Notes: generated from the letters alone by a model not told the origin. A DNA stretch of 56,645 nt from Prevotellaceae bacterium UBA2852 (GCA_002350855.1 DEFM01000013.1:1-56645), one strand, 5' to 3'; positions 33,166-43,192 are shown, counted from the first letter of the stretch. Made by a program: numbers and translations.

Positions 33166-33888
33166 ATGAAACAGAACCCAACCACCGAATTATGGGAGTC
33201 TAAATATTGGCATCCTGCAGTGACCGTTGATGCTGTAATATTTGGCTATGACGATAAAGATGGATTATCTGTATTGTTAATAGAACGAGGAGGAGAACCA
33301 TTCAAGGGATGGTGGGCTCTACCTGGAGGTTTTATCACACAGGAGGATGAATCAGCAGATGCCGCAGTTCGTAGAGAGCTTTTTGAGGAGAGTAACGTGC
33401 AAGGAGTGTACCTAAAGGAGTTTAAGGTTTTCTCCAAAAAAGATCGCGATCCAAGAGAACGCGTAATATCTATCGCTTTTTATGCATTGGTTATCAAAGA
33501 TCAATTTGTAATTAAAGGTGGTGATGATGCCAAAAAAGCAGAATGGCATAACATAAACCATCTTCCACAATTGGCATTTGACCATCTGGAAATATTCACC
33601 ACTGCGCTGAGATCTTTACAGAAAACTATCACAGAAGGACCAGTCGTTTTCCATCTGCTCAACAAGGAGTTCACTATGTCAGAACTATACAAGGTCTATA
33701 ATGCCATTATTCCTTGTTATACCTCTAATATTATAAACGACAGACGCAACTTTTCGAAAAAAATGTTGAGTCTTGAATATATCAAAGAGACGGGTCATAT
33801 ACTTCCTGGAGCAGGTAGACCTGCCAAACTTTACACCTTCAATGAAAAGAAATATAAAACGACTACCAAAACACGATTTGGATTTTAA
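33166..33888 (+). CDS. NUDIX-type transcription regulator, NrtR-like
   Basis: 240 aa. The N-terminal about 150 residues are a NUDIX domain (WALPGGFITQ..., then RRELFEES) whose box has one extra residue between the Gly and the first Glu. The C-terminal 80 residues form a winged-helix domain (FTMSELYKVYNAI, NFSKKMLSLEYIKETG, GRPAKLYTF). This is the layout of NrtR and related sugar or NAD-metabolite regulators, where the NUDIX part binds an ADP-ribose-like ligand. It converges on the AddA-like gene with a 4-base overlap at 33885-33888. Its target may be its own operon or the divergent sigma operon; this is not shown. Confidence 0.85.
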   Translation: MKQNPTTELWESKYWHPAVTVDAVIFGYDDKDGLSVLLIERGGEPFKGWWALPGGFITQEDESADAAVRRELFEESNVQGVYLKEFKVFSKKDRDPRERVISIAFYALVIKDQFVIKGGDDAKKAEWHNINHLPQLAFDHLEIFTTALRSLQKTITEGPVVFHLLNKEFTMSELYKVYNAIIPCYTSNIINDRRNFSKKMLSLEYIKETGHILPGAGRPAKLYTFNEKKYKTTTKTRFGF

Positions 33889-36800
33889 CATAATCGGACC
33901 ACACACCCCATTACAGAATAATAAATTAAAGTGTCTTTTACATCGATTTCAGAACTGATGAGAACATCACGATAAGCTCTAAGCTGAGGAGCATAATTAC
34001 CAGCATAGTGGTCGTTCTGTTCACTAGGATTGGTGATAGTTGCCTTAGTGCCAGGGAAGTTCTTGAAGTCAATGAGCACACACTCATGGTCATTGAGAAA
34101 CCACAAAAGATCGATTTCACCATTGACAATCTGACCAGGCAAAGGATGAATGAAAGGTGTCTCATGCTTAACCATAGAAGCGACACCATAAGTACGCTCC
34201 AACCAGGCATATAAATGCTCAATGGACGTGATAACCTTGTCAACATCTGGTATTACCTCATACATGTTATGTCCATTGCGAATACGAGTAGCCATTTCTA
34301 CATTCTCATCATGTGAAATGGAGGGATTGTAAACAGCAAAGATGTTATGGATACAAGTACCTGCTAAAGCTTGATTTTCTCTCTTTGTCCTATAGGGTTC
34401 TATACGACAGTCAAAGTCTGCTATAATTTCTATGCAATCTGGTGAAACCGTCTCTGTTTGAGGCAGTTTACTGGGCGAAAGGAACTTTGGTTCGTAATTT
34501 ACCTCAAGATTCTCAGGATATACATAGTGCTTGTAGGATTCTTCAGGAGAAGTAACAACACTTGGAATATCTGTAATATCTTCGTATTCTGGCAGGAGTT
34601 CGTTATAATTCCATAGTTTAGAAGCCTTTCCTTCCAACGAGCCATAAGAAATACCAGTATTCCTTATCCATGAAAGGATGGGTAAGTTGTTTGCAGAAGA
34701 CTGATGGCTAAGCGTAGTCAGATAGTCTCTTGCCCTGGTTACACCCACATACAACAAGTGGCGCAATTCGTTAATCTCTTTGTTCTCTAACAGATTATAA
34801 ACAGGCAGTTTCCTGCAGGCATCAATGATGGGTTGTGGCATATGTGTATTGCCAGTGGCCAATATGGTTGGCAAGAACTGCAGATAATAAGCATAACGCT
34901 TATTGGGTTCTGGATGACGTAATTCACGAACGCCCCAGAAATTCTTGGTAATGAAATCTTCCTCTGCGAGGCTATTATGGTCTAAAGAGGATAAGATGAC
35001 GTAGTTCCATTCCAATCCCTTTGACTTGTGATAGGTAAGCACTTTCACTGCTTTCGATGCATTATCAATCACACTATCAATTTCAACATACGAAAGATAA
35101 GTAAGTAATCCACTGACAGAAGCACCAATACCCATCTGCAGACAATGCTCATCATACTTCTTGGCCAAAGCACAAAGCGTTTGCAAATTCTGACAACGAT
35201 TTTCTTCGTGGCCCCATTTGGCAACAATCTCTGGAAGAGCCAAACCATAGATGATACTATCAAGCAAATCGCTAACAGACAGGTTTCTGATGGATTCCTT
35301 GAAGGCCAACAATTTCTTTATCATCTGATTGTCTTTTTCCAACCAAATGTCATGATCATCTGATAGATTGACGATATAGTCCAAGCGTTGTTGTAGGATA
35401 TCCTGAGTGGATATATCTTCCAATAGTCGCAACAGATCTGCTCTGACGTGCTTGTTTGATGAATCAACCATAAACTTCAGCAATGTGAATACCAATTGTA
35501 CTTCAGTCTGCTGAAGGATATCATCATTTACAAAAGAGACAGGAATACCCTTGCTAATCAGTGCCTGGGAATATTTCTTACACTCGTCATTCCTGCGACA
35601 AAGGATGGCGATGTCGCCAGCCTCGATGGGTCTGAAGTCGTTTCTGTTCTTTATCTGAATCTTGATATGACTATCTAATAATTGTTGAATACGGTCTGCC
35701 ACCTTATCTACAAAAGCCTCTGTGTTAGAAGCACAGCAGTTCCAATGCGACAAAGGATAAGATAACTCACAATTTTCCTGACGGGCAGCATCCAGTTTCA
35801 CATTTTTCTTATCAATAACACCTTCAAATGCACGAGTAAAACAATCCGTTGTCATATCAACCAATGGTTTTCTGGTGCGCCATGATTTGGGCAACGTGTC
35901 ATAGCTGAGGTTAAGAGCAGAATCACGATTCTCATCCATGAACTGCCTGGTGACTTCATTAACCAATTCAACATCTGCGCCACGGAAGCCATAGATGCTC
36001 TGTTTGGGATCGCCCACCCAGTAGCTTTGTTTCATTAAGTCAGAGAGTAACTTGAATATCTCTAACTGTATCGGACTGGAATCCTGAAACTCATCGACCA
36101 TCATCAACTTATAGGAGCCTTCTATTTCTTTCTTCACCTGTGGCTTACTCAGCAATTCAAGAAACAGGCGTTCCATATCATTATAATCAATAATGTGGCG
36201 TCTGGCTTTGAAGTCATTAAAACCATCTTTCCATTCCTTCGCGATGTCGAACAGAATGATTATCATCTGCTTCATCATTCCACCAGGACTGTCGTCTCCA
36301 GCAGAAGACATCTGGAATGTCTGGAGGTTATTTACCAAAGCATCATAATTATTTCCACCTATAATATTAATTAAACTTTTCCTGTTTTTTTTGCCCATGT
36401 CAGGCGTTTCCCTCGTCAACTCCTTGTAGAGTTTAACGATGGTGGCATAAGTGATGACCTTATTATTCAGTCCGTCCAATATTGGCTGTACCTTGCCCTT
36501 AGCAGAATCGCTATAGTCGCCTATTTGCGAAGCTAAAACCTGAGTGAAAGCATGGAGTAACTGGTGATCAAGGGTTGTCTGATTGGGGAAAATCTTATTC
36601 ACCACTTCACAACTCTCAACCTTGCTTCTCTCAATGTCTATACTATAGTTATCAGCCTTGTCGATAATGAAAAGCAAATGCTCTTTCCAAAAGTCGTAAT
36701 CAGCCTTACTTTGTTTATCTCTGATATCGAAATAGTCGCGATAAGCATTAAATAACTTCAGCGCAGTGGAGGACACATAATTACCTAGGGATTCACTGAT

Positions 36801-37130
36801 ATATACCTGCAAGTCATCTTCTGACATCACCTTCATGTCTGGGGAGACACCAATAAGGTACCAGTATTTCTGAATGAAACTCAGAGCGACAGCATGAACG
36901 GTGCCAATGGTTGCAGCATCCAGTTCTGCAGCCACATCAGGATGATTGTCGTTATACAAACGTTCACGCGATTTCTCTCTGAATTCAGAAGCAGCCAACT
37001 CTGTGAAGGTGGTCAGAATCACCTCAGAAGGTTTGAATTCTCCTTTTCCAAGTTTCTCTGACAAAATCTCTGTCAGTCTTGTGGTCTTGCCAGAACCTGC
37101 GCCAGCATTAATATATTGTATATTCTTCAT
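33885..37130 (-). CDS. AddA-like UvrD helicase-nuclease
   Basis: 1081 aa. SF1 helicase motifs are Walker A GAGSGKTT, motif II VDEFQD, motif III GDPKQSIYGFRGAD, motif V KVLTYHKSKGLEW and motif VI VGVTRARDYL. The C-terminal nuclease domain has NGEIDLLW, VLIDFKNFPG and QLRAYRD, the GxxD / DxK / QL.xY motifs of AddAB-RecB nucleases. With the AddB-like partner it would process double-strand ends. The ATGA overlap at 37127-37130 couples the two genes. An operon with its own promoter inside an accessory block is unusual if a housekeeping copy also exists elsewhere. Confidence 0.92.
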   Translation of the reverse strand: MKNIQYINAGAGSGKTTRLTEILSEKLGKGEFKPSEVILTTFTELAASEFREKSRERLYNDNHPDVAAELDAATIGTVHAVALSFIQKYWYLIGVSPDMKVMSEDDLQVYISESLGNYVSSTALKLFNAYRDYFDIRDKQSKADYDFWKEHLLFIIDKADNYSIDIERSKVESCEVVNKIFPNQTTLDHQLLHAFTQVLASQIGDYSDSAKGKVQPILDGLNNKVITYATIVKLYKELTRETPDMGKKNRKSLINIIGGNNYDALVNNLQTFQMSSAGDDSPGGMMKQMIIILFDIAKEWKDGFNDFKARRHIIDYNDMERLFLELLSKPQVKKEIEGSYKLMMVDEFQDSSPIQLEIFKLLSDLMKQSYWVGDPKQSIYGFRGADVELVNEVTRQFMDENRDSALNLSYDTLPKSWRTRKPLVDMTTDCFTRAFEGVIDKKNVKLDAARQENCELSYPLSHWNCCASNTEAFVDKVADRIQQLLDSHIKIQIKNRNDFRPIEAGDIAILCRRNDECKKYSQALISKGIPVSFVNDDILQQTEVQLVFTLLKFMVDSSNKHVRADLLRLLEDISTQDILQQRLDYIVNLSDDHDIWLEKDNQMIKKLLAFKESIRNLSVSDLLDSIIYGLALPEIVAKWGHEENRCQNLQTLCALAKKYDEHCLQMGIGASVSGLLTYLSYVEIDSVIDNASKAVKVLTYHKSKGLEWNYVILSSLDHNSLAEEDFITKNFWGVRELRHPEPNKRYAYYLQFLPTILATGNTHMPQPIIDACRKLPVYNLLENKEINELRHLLYVGVTRARDYLTTLSHQSSANNLPILSWIRNTGISYGSLEGKASKLWNYNELLPEYEDITDIPSVVTSPEESYKHYVYPENLEVNYEPKFLSPSKLPQTETVSPDCIEIIADFDCRIEPYRTKRENQALAGTCIHNIFAVYNPSISHDENVEMATRIRNGHNMYEVIPDVDKVITSIEHLYAWLERTYGVASMVKHETPFIHPLPGQIVNGEIDLLWFLNDHECVLIDFKNFPGTKATITNPSEQNDHYAGNYAPQLRAYRDVLISSEIDVKDTLIYYSVMGCVVRLC

Positions 37131-39781
37131 ACGAGTCTTCCTTTAAAAATGGGATGAGTAGTTTTGGTTTCTTTGGGGCTTTTGACTGTCCCCCAATCTG
37201 CCTTCTTTTTGGCAAATGGAGGTCTGTCTGTCTTAACATAGGGACATGCCTTCAGACCTTTAGTTTTGTATGCCACATCCAACGCATAATGAGGCTTTTC
37301 AGGAGTACTTGACATTGTATAATTCAACTTAGCAATCTCCTCCAGTTCACTATCTTCGATAAAGCCCTGATTTAGTTCACTACGACGGTAATCGTAAGAA
37401 TACCGTACCTCATCAAATAATTCTCTATTAGCTGCATCCGTCTTGACCTTTACATTTCGGACATGATCTATTGCAGGGAAGTTAGCGGAAAACAATGTCA
37501 TCTTGGGGAAGAGATAATAAGCCACGCCAACTATCTTTGCCCCATAATGCTGTTGTGCAGCCACCTGATAGAGTTCTAACTGTATAGCCTTTTTCTCTTC
37601 CAGTTTTGTCTGGAAACTCTTGCTTTCAGACCACTTGAAATCAAAAATGACCAACTGGTCGAGTTCGTTTTTCAAGACCATATCAATACTACCATAGAAT
37701 GCTCCAATCGTTTCGAGATTAACGTTCACTTCCACTTCACTACCAACTGGTTTCAGGTGAAGTTTCTGGATAATGTTTGTCAGCACTGACACACTCTGCT
37801 TGAGAACCTCTTTGAACTGCTGACAAACTATTTTGTATTCAGGCAGGAAGAGAATGGCACCTGTTTGATGGATAGCATTGTCTATCAGCATATCAATGGT
37901 AGCCTTGTCCAGTTTTTGGTATTCCACTGGCATCTCTTCACCATATTTATCAACCAGCATTTTCACAAACAAGTGAGCCACCAATCCCTTTGTGGTATCC
38001 AAGTCAGCCAACTTTCCAGCCTGAGGTTCTTTAAGCTTCAGCAGATAATCCATCGTATAGTCAAACGGATGCTGAATCAACGAATCGATACTTGAATAAC
38101 TTTCAGTCTCGCGTTTCAAATCAGCTAATTTTCCTGAGAGTTGATAACTGGCTTGTGGTTCGAGATTGACTATCTTGCCATCCTCTTGAGGGAGGTTGGG
38201 GATTTCTTTGGAAATGACATGGCTACCCCACTCTTTCCCATATTGATGCTTTAACTCAATAACCAACGGATGTTCCTCCTGACGAGCATTGCCATCAAAT
38301 TCCCATGTTACAAGAATGAGCTGCCCCACATTCCTCAAGGCATCCATCATCATTTGATGGTGTAACGTGTAGAAAGCAGACTTAGCGGGAATGGATATGC
38401 CCACCGTTCTCAGCATATCACATTCTGATGTGTTCAGGAAATCATAGGGATATACGGGTATAGAACCTCCAACACAACCCAGCCAGCAGACCTTTTCGGC
38501 AGGGTCCACCAACTGTGTGATATCAGCAATGAAATCGGGAGCATCCTTCTGAGCCTTCATATGTGTGAAAGATTGGGGACGGTAAATACCGTCTACATGA
38601 CCTTTAAGTTCCTCAGACGAGACATATCCGTCATTAGGAAGAATGGCATGCAGAGACCTGCAGAAAGAAGCAAGCACGACAAGTTGCTCTTTTCTCTCAT
38701 CATCTACACTATCAGAGAACAACTGCAAGTCACACCAATGAGCTAGTTTCTCCAGATAGGTCCTGACATCACTGATAAGAATCTTGTCGGATTGATAGTC
38801 CTCACTAATCATATCAATGAATACCAGTTTCTCTTCACGCTTATCCTTTCCCTCTTCGTCCGTAAAGTCATACTCATCAATTGTCTTTTGCCACTCTTTA
38901 TTGATACCACCTTCATCTGCCAAGACTCGAGCCAACTTGTATGACACACCACTAAGAGGATTACCAGGAACTTGCAGATAAGAAAGGAGGTTATAAACAT
39001 TAAGAGGACGTGCAAACAAAGACATCCCCAGTTTAAACAACTGCAGCAATTGGGGGTTACTATTTTTTGATTTCGAATTCACTACAGGTTTCCCCATAGA
39101 GATAGCCATATCGTTGAGAATACAATTGTCACTGCTGATGGTAACATTGACATCCTTGATGGTATCAGGCTGGGACAAATACCAACGATAGGCCTCAGTC
39201 CTGGTCTTAAACTGATAAACTCTGAAATCAGTGGGCATCTGACCTTCATTGGTTTCGTAACTGACGGTTGCTTGTTTGGACAACTGTTCCAGTGTCTCCC
39301 GAATAACTGCAGGAACCAACTCTACCTTATGAATCTCAAAGATGTCATCCTTATGGAATATACAATGATCATTTAGATAGACTGTCAAATCATGCCAGCG
39401 TTGAGCCACATGCTTTCCAACAACACCTTTTACTATTTTGGCCAGCGCCTTTAGTTTATCAGAACCTACATTTGTATCAGGAGTCCAACCTGTCATTAAA
39501 AGATTATCAGTCCAGAACATAAGTTGACGAGCTACACCCACTTCGTCAGTTTTAAATGATTTCTCAAAGACCGTACCTTGCACATGATTGCTTAATGATT
39601 CGTGGAAAACAACCAAACGTTCTGGTTCTGACTGCTCTTGGACTACAATACCCGAACGCAGTTCTAATTCAGAAAGTAGTTCATTGGAACCACAGACTTT
39701 TAGGCCAAGCAGATTGTTCTTACGCTTCTGCAAGTTAACATAATGACCCTCATTATAGATAGGACTATATATTATCTTCAT
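37127..39781 (-). CDS. AddB-like PD-(D/E)XK nuclease
   Basis: 884 aa. The N-terminal two-thirds are an inactivated-helicase-like scaffold without Walker A. The C-terminal about 200 residues have GSIDMVL, IFDFKWS and QLELYQ, the same GxxD / DFK / QxxxY nuclease signature as AddB and AddA. The last part (ACPYV) keeps one Cys of the possible Fe-S ligands, but the usual four-Cys set is not obvious. It begins 26 bases downstream of a CAAAAATA-complement promoter box (39807-39814) and is coupled to the AddA-like gene. Identification rests on motifs and on the pair. Confidence 0.85.
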   Translation of the reverse strand: MKIIYSPIYNEGHYVNLQKRKNNLLGLKVCGSNELLSELELRSGIVVQEQSEPERLVVFHESLSNHVQGTVFEKSFKTDEVGVARQLMFWTDNLLMTGWTPDTNVGSDKLKALAKIVKGVVGKHVAQRWHDLTVYLNDHCIFHKDDIFEIHKVELVPAVIRETLEQLSKQATVSYETNEGQMPTDFRVYQFKTRTEAYRWYLSQPDTIKDVNVTISSDNCILNDMAISMGKPVVNSKSKNSNPQLLQLFKLGMSLFARPLNVYNLLSYLQVPGNPLSGVSYKLARVLADEGGINKEWQKTIDEYDFTDEEGKDKREEKLVFIDMISEDYQSDKILISDVRTYLEKLAHWCDLQLFSDSVDDERKEQLVVLASFCRSLHAILPNDGYVSSEELKGHVDGIYRPQSFTHMKAQKDAPDFIADITQLVDPAEKVCWLGCVGGSIPVYPYDFLNTSECDMLRTVGISIPAKSAFYTLHHQMMMDALRNVGQLILVTWEFDGNARQEEHPLVIELKHQYGKEWGSHVISKEIPNLPQEDGKIVNLEPQASYQLSGKLADLKRETESYSSIDSLIQHPFDYTMDYLLKLKEPQAGKLADLDTTKGLVAHLFVKMLVDKYGEEMPVEYQKLDKATIDMLIDNAIHQTGAILFLPEYKIVCQQFKEVLKQSVSVLTNIIQKLHLKPVGSEVEVNVNLETIGAFYGSIDMVLKNELDQLVIFDFKWSESKSFQTKLEEKKAIQLELYQVAAQQHYGAKIVGVAYYLFPKMTLFSANFPAIDHVRNVKVKTDAANRELFDEVRYSYDYRRSELNQGFIEDSELEEIAKLNYTMSSTPEKPHYALDVAYKTKGLKACPYVKTDRPPFAKKKADWGTVKSPKETKTTHPIFKGRLV

Positions 39782-39806
39782 ATTTGGTGTTTTTAGTTAT
39801 CTGATG

Positions 39807-39814
39807 CAAAAATA
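39807..39814 (-). promoter_or_regulatory. -7 promoter box of AddBA-like operon
   Basis: TATTTTTG on the minus strand, 25 bases upstream of the start at 39781. Confidence 0.55.
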
Positions 39815-39969
39815 TAATTTTTCACTGATAAATACAAGTAATTGAGTTGAAAGTTTTCTTTTGTTCATATAATCTCATGTTTGTTCCATATGGCAAATAT
39901 GTCAAATCAAAAATAAACCAGGTTGATTATCATACATATGATTTTTGATGGTAATAGGAAAAAGAGTAT

Positions 39970-39977
39970 TAATTTTG
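39970..39977 (+). promoter_or_regulatory. -7 promoter box
   Basis: TAATTTTG, 34 bases before the ATG at 40012. Confidence 0.5.
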
Positions 39978-40011
39978 CAGCAGGAACGAAAAGGATGGAA
40001 AATAAAGAGAT

Positions 40012-40563
40012 ATGATGAAAACAGCAGAGTATCATTATTGGGTTGAAGTTAGTGAGACCATTGAAAAGTATTTCAGGAAAGGTAATGCCTGTCCTGTGTC
40101 CAACATTGTATCATTGAAATGGCTGGATATGAAAAGCAATATGGTCCGGCTATCCAATAATGACAGCAATCATTATGAGAGGTTCATTGCTGGTCAATGG
40201 TACGAGAAAGCAATTTGGGGATTAGATAGTAAGGAAGACTTTGATGCGGTTATCACTGCTATAGAAGAGTATTCCAAGTTTCTGAAAGATGTTAACCAGA
40301 TTGACGAGAAGGACGAGAATGCTGGTAAGTATTCACTGAAACAAGCCATTTACATCATCGAAAATATCTATCGTGAGAATGAAGAGAACCACTTTTATGA
40401 ACTTATCCCTTCCTGGCATCAAGCATTACAAGATTCCCTGGAGGTTCTACAAACAGCAGAACCATCTAGGGGCATTGCAGATTATTTAGACGACTGCAAT
40501 TACCTTTTTGAGAACATGCCCCTTCTCCAATTGAATTTGACAAGCAGTCTAATGAGCAAATAA
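40012..40563 (+). CDS. Hypothetical protein, 183 aa
   Basis: Not recognised. It is acidic and helical, with no signal peptide, and aromatic clusters (YHYWVEVSETIEKYF, HFYELIPSWHQALQD). It begins after a promoter box at 39970-39977 and is followed 9 bases later by the WG-like gene, so the two are probably co-transcribed. Confidence 0.7.
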   Translation: MMKTAEYHYWVEVSETIEKYFRKGNACPVSNIVSLKWLDMKSNMVRLSNNDSNHYERFIAGQWYEKAIWGLDSKEDFDAVITAIEEYSKFLKDVNQIDEKDENAGKYSLKQAIYIIENIYRENEENHFYELIPSWHQALQDSLEVLQTAEPSRGIADYLDDCNYLFENMPLLQLNLTSSLMSK

Positions 40564-40572
40564 AGAACGATT

Positions 40573-41232
40573 ATGAGTAGAAGCAAATTACGAAACAAAT
40601 GGATGCAGAAACGGTATAAAGGATTTAGACGGTATATTGCGATAAGCGACAAGAAAGATATTGATCGGAATCCTCATCGTTTGGACGAAGTTCCCAAAAA
40701 TCGTGCATCGAGATACATAACATCTCATTGTAGTGCAGATGTGGAGTGGTTGCAGGAATCTACTTCATATGGTGGGCACAGCATTCCCAAAGGTGGGCAT
40801 CGAAGGGTAAGTGGTCTAGTTCGTGCCAATGTGAAGGAAGAAATCAGAAAAGAAATTGAGTCGGAACTGCATGACAAATATGATGAGATAAAAATCTATG
40901 AGGGTGGACGTCTCGATTATTATTTGGCAAGGAAGAATGGCAAACTCGGAATTCTAGATGCAAAGGGAAACGAAATAGCACCTGTTACTATGGATGAAGT
41001 CCATGAAATGATAGATACAGATGGATGTATTCCATTGGTTAAGGATGGAAAATGGGGATTGATACATCTGGGGATGTATGTTGAGCCAATATACGACAAA
41101 ATGGAAATATGCTCTGAAGAGTATGTAAAAGTTTGGTTGAATGGTACGCAAGGATGGCTAGATATTAATGGACAATTTACAACCGAAAAATCCCAAGCAG
41201 ATATAGGAAGTTGGTATGATGTTGACAAATAG
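40573..41232 (+). CDS. WG-repeat-containing protein, 219 aa
   Basis: The N-terminus is very basic (SRSKLRNKWMQKRYKGFRRY). From about residue 110 a helix leads into WG-type repeats (KNGKLGILDAKGNEIAPV, DGKWGLIHLGMYVEPIYD, GTQGWLDINGQFT). WG repeats form small beta modules for binding. It is the second WG protein of the block (compare 19613-20350), with a similar terminator behind it. No catalytic residue is seen. Confidence 0.75.
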   Translation: MSRSKLRNKWMQKRYKGFRRYIAISDKKDIDRNPHRLDEVPKNRASRYITSHCSADVEWLQESTSYGGHSIPKGGHRRVSGLVRANVKEEIRKEIESELHDKYDEIKIYEGGRLDYYLARKNGKLGILDAKGNEIAPVTMDEVHEMIDTDGCIPLVKDGKWGLIHLGMYVEPIYDKMEICSEEYVKVWLNGTQGWLDINGQFTTEKSQADIGSWYDVDK

Positions 41233-41244
41233 TAATAAATAAGA

Positions 41245-41275
41245 ATGAGCAACCATAATCGGTTGCCCATTTTTG
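41245..41275 (+). terminator. Intrinsic terminator
   Basis: ATGAGCAACC (41245-41254) pairs with GGTTGCCCAT (41261-41270), with one mismatch, and is followed by a T-run. The stem sequence resembles the terminator at 19581. Confidence 0.75.
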
Positions 41276-41326
41276 TATCAGTAGTCATTTTATCTCTTGT
41301 GTCAACAAGTATATCGTTCCCAATAT

Positions 41327-42199
41327 TTAGCCTAAATGTCTTAGTAGTAATCGGGACCTGCTACACTTACGCACCTTTGCCAGTCCACGCTCACGAATCT
41401 GACGGACTCGCTCACGACTAAGCCCTAATTCATCGCCAATGTCGCCAAGACCTCTTTCCGGGCATCCGATACCGAAGTTTTGAAGGACTATCATTCGTTC
41501 ACGTTCATTGAGAACTGCAGACAGAACTTGCATCACGTCACTACACATAGAATCATAATTGACCTGGTGATCACTTGCATATTCTGATGAAGAGGTGAGC
41601 ATATCGGCCATGGTAGTGGTTTCATCGTCTGTAACAGGCTTATCAATACTGGCAACATGGGTTTCAGTCTGAATAGCTTTTTCTATCTTATCAATCTCCA
41701 AAGAGATAATGTCGCTCAGTTCCTCGGCCGAGGGATAGCGCTGATGTATCTGAAGGAAATCATTAGTGGCATTCTTAATCTTACTACTAATAGCTATCTG
41801 ACTCTGTGGTCGGCGAACGATATTGCAATATTCGCCTATGGCCTGAAGGATGCTCTGCCGGATCCACCAAATGGCATAGGATATGAACTTAAAGCCGCGA
41901 GTCTCATCAAACTTATCAGCAGCAGTGATAAGACCGATGTTGCCTTCATTAATCAAATCAGAAAGAGAAACACCTTGATTCTGGTACTGCTTGGCAACAG
42001 ACACAACGAAACGTAGATTGGCAGTGACAAGTCGCTCTTTGGCTTTTTCTCCGTGTGGACCTCCTGCATGGATAGCTTGCGCAAGTTGGACCTCTTCCTC
42101 TGTCGAAACCATTGGAATACGACTAATCTCTGTGAGGTACTTGTCGAGTGATTCTTCAGTACGAGTGGTAATGCTTTGGGTAATTTTCAGTTGTCTCAT
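41327..42199 (-). CDS. Paralogue of the primary sigma factor (RpoD/SigA-like)
   Basis: 290 aa, close in length and layout to the Bacteroidetes primary sigma factor. It starts MRQLKITQSIT like RpoD and has region 2 (RFVVSVAKQYQNQG, DLINEGNIGLI, GFKFISYAIWWIRQSI), region 3 and region 4 (GDIGDELGLSRERVRQIRERGLAKVRKCSRSRLLLRHLG). The divergence in the N-terminus (RIPMVSTEEEVQLAQ), the linker and region 4.1 indicates an accessory copy with altered use. It is a single-gene unit between a WG operon and an LRR gene. With the 31682 gene the block carries two sigma factors. Confidence 0.9.
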   Translation of the reverse strand: MRQLKITQSITTRTEESLDKYLTEISRIPMVSTEEEVQLAQAIHAGGPHGEKAKERLVTANLRFVVSVAKQYQNQGVSLSDLINEGNIGLITAADKFDETRGFKFISYAIWWIRQSILQAIGEYCNIVRRPQSQIAISSKIKNATNDFLQIHQRYPSAEELSDIISLEIDKIEKAIQTETHVASIDKPVTDDETTTMADMLTSSSEYASDHQVNYDSMCSDVMQVLSAVLNERERMIVLQNFGIGCPERGLGDIGDELGLSRERVRQIRERGLAKVRKCSRSRLLLRHLG

Positions 42200-42304
42200 A
42201 ATTGTTATTTGGTTTTTGTTCCTGAATACAAATTTGTTGTTTTATAAAAAAAAAGCCCCCCATATTATATATATAAATGTGGTGGAAAATTCAATGATTA
42301 TCAT

Positions 42305-42312
42305 TATCTTTG
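42305..42312 (+). promoter_or_regulatory. -7 promoter box
   Basis: TATCTTTG, 25 bases before the ATG at 42338. Confidence 0.65.
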
Positions 42313-42337
42313 TAGGCAGTAATAAGAAAAACATAGT

Positions 42338-43192
42338 ATGAAAGGTATTATCTACAGAAATCTATATGACGAAGACGGGGCTATCGTATCCAACGATGGA
42401 AGGACATTGTATAAGGTTCCGAACATTCCTCATTATCGGATAAAAGAAGGAATAGAAGAAATAGACAATCTGGCATTTAAGAACAGGCCATTATTAAAAG
42501 AGGTGGATATTCCATATACCGTAGAATGGTATACGATTGATCCTACGGCTAATGATGCGATGATGTATGCTCCAAAGGGGCTGAAGGTAAACTATTGGAA
42601 CTGGCCATACCCAGAGAACTGTATTAGAAGTGAAGAACTGGAAGCCGAGATAGAAGAGGGATGGACGGATGAGTTTGGTGCCGTATATAGCAAGGACAAG
42701 AAACGGCTACTGAAATGTGCCGATGTGAAATGCTATAAAATCAAAGAAGGTACAGAGTTGGTTGACAAACTTGCCTTTATTGGTTGTGATAAGTTGGATT
42801 GTCTCTATATTCCCTATACTTGTCCTGAGCAAACTTTTGATGCTATTGAGCCTATTATGGGAAGTCCTGCAATCATGCCAAACATGTGTTTCTGGAATAC
42901 CCCGTATGTAGCAGAAGAATTGGATCCCAATAGTTGTTGGGGTAATGATGAATTATACATAGATGAATATGATGTGGTTTATTCCTTAGACAAGAAACGA
43001 CTACTTGCAGCACGATCAGGATTTAAAGAGAAAGAATACATTGTACCTGACGGAACACTGACAATTTGTGACTTTGCCTTTTCATTTTGTGAAGAGGACA
43101 TCGTATTGTCACTACCAGCCTCTATCAAAGTTATCGGTTCCAACATCTTTGTAAATGGTGGAGGGAAAATAGTAATTAGAGAAAACACCTAA
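42338..43192 (+). CDS. BspA-type leucine-rich-repeat-like protein
   Basis: 284 aa with three related blocks. Each starts VVYSLDKKRLL- or AVYSKDKKRLL-like and continues to a turn such as YKIKEGTELVDKLAFIGCDKL or YIVPDGTLTICDFAFSFCEE, with a final LPASIKVIGSNIF. This is the LRR_5/BspA repeat type, common in Prevotella. There is no signal peptide, so unlike surface BspA it is probably intracellular. It probably binds proteins. It is the last gene of the accessory block. Confidence 0.8.
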   Translation: MKGIIYRNLYDEDGAIVSNDGRTLYKVPNIPHYRIKEGIEEIDNLAFKNRPLLKEVDIPYTVEWYTIDPTANDAMMYAPKGLKVNYWNWPYPENCIRSEELEAEIEEGWTDEFGAVYSKDKKRLLKCADVKCYKIKEGTELVDKLAFIGCDKLDCLYIPYTCPEQTFDAIEPIMGSPAIMPNMCFWNTPYVAEELDPNSCWGNDELYIDEYDVVYSLDKKRLLAARSGFKEKEYIVPDGTLTICDFAFSFCEEDIVLSLPASIKVIGSNIFVNGGGKIVIRENT

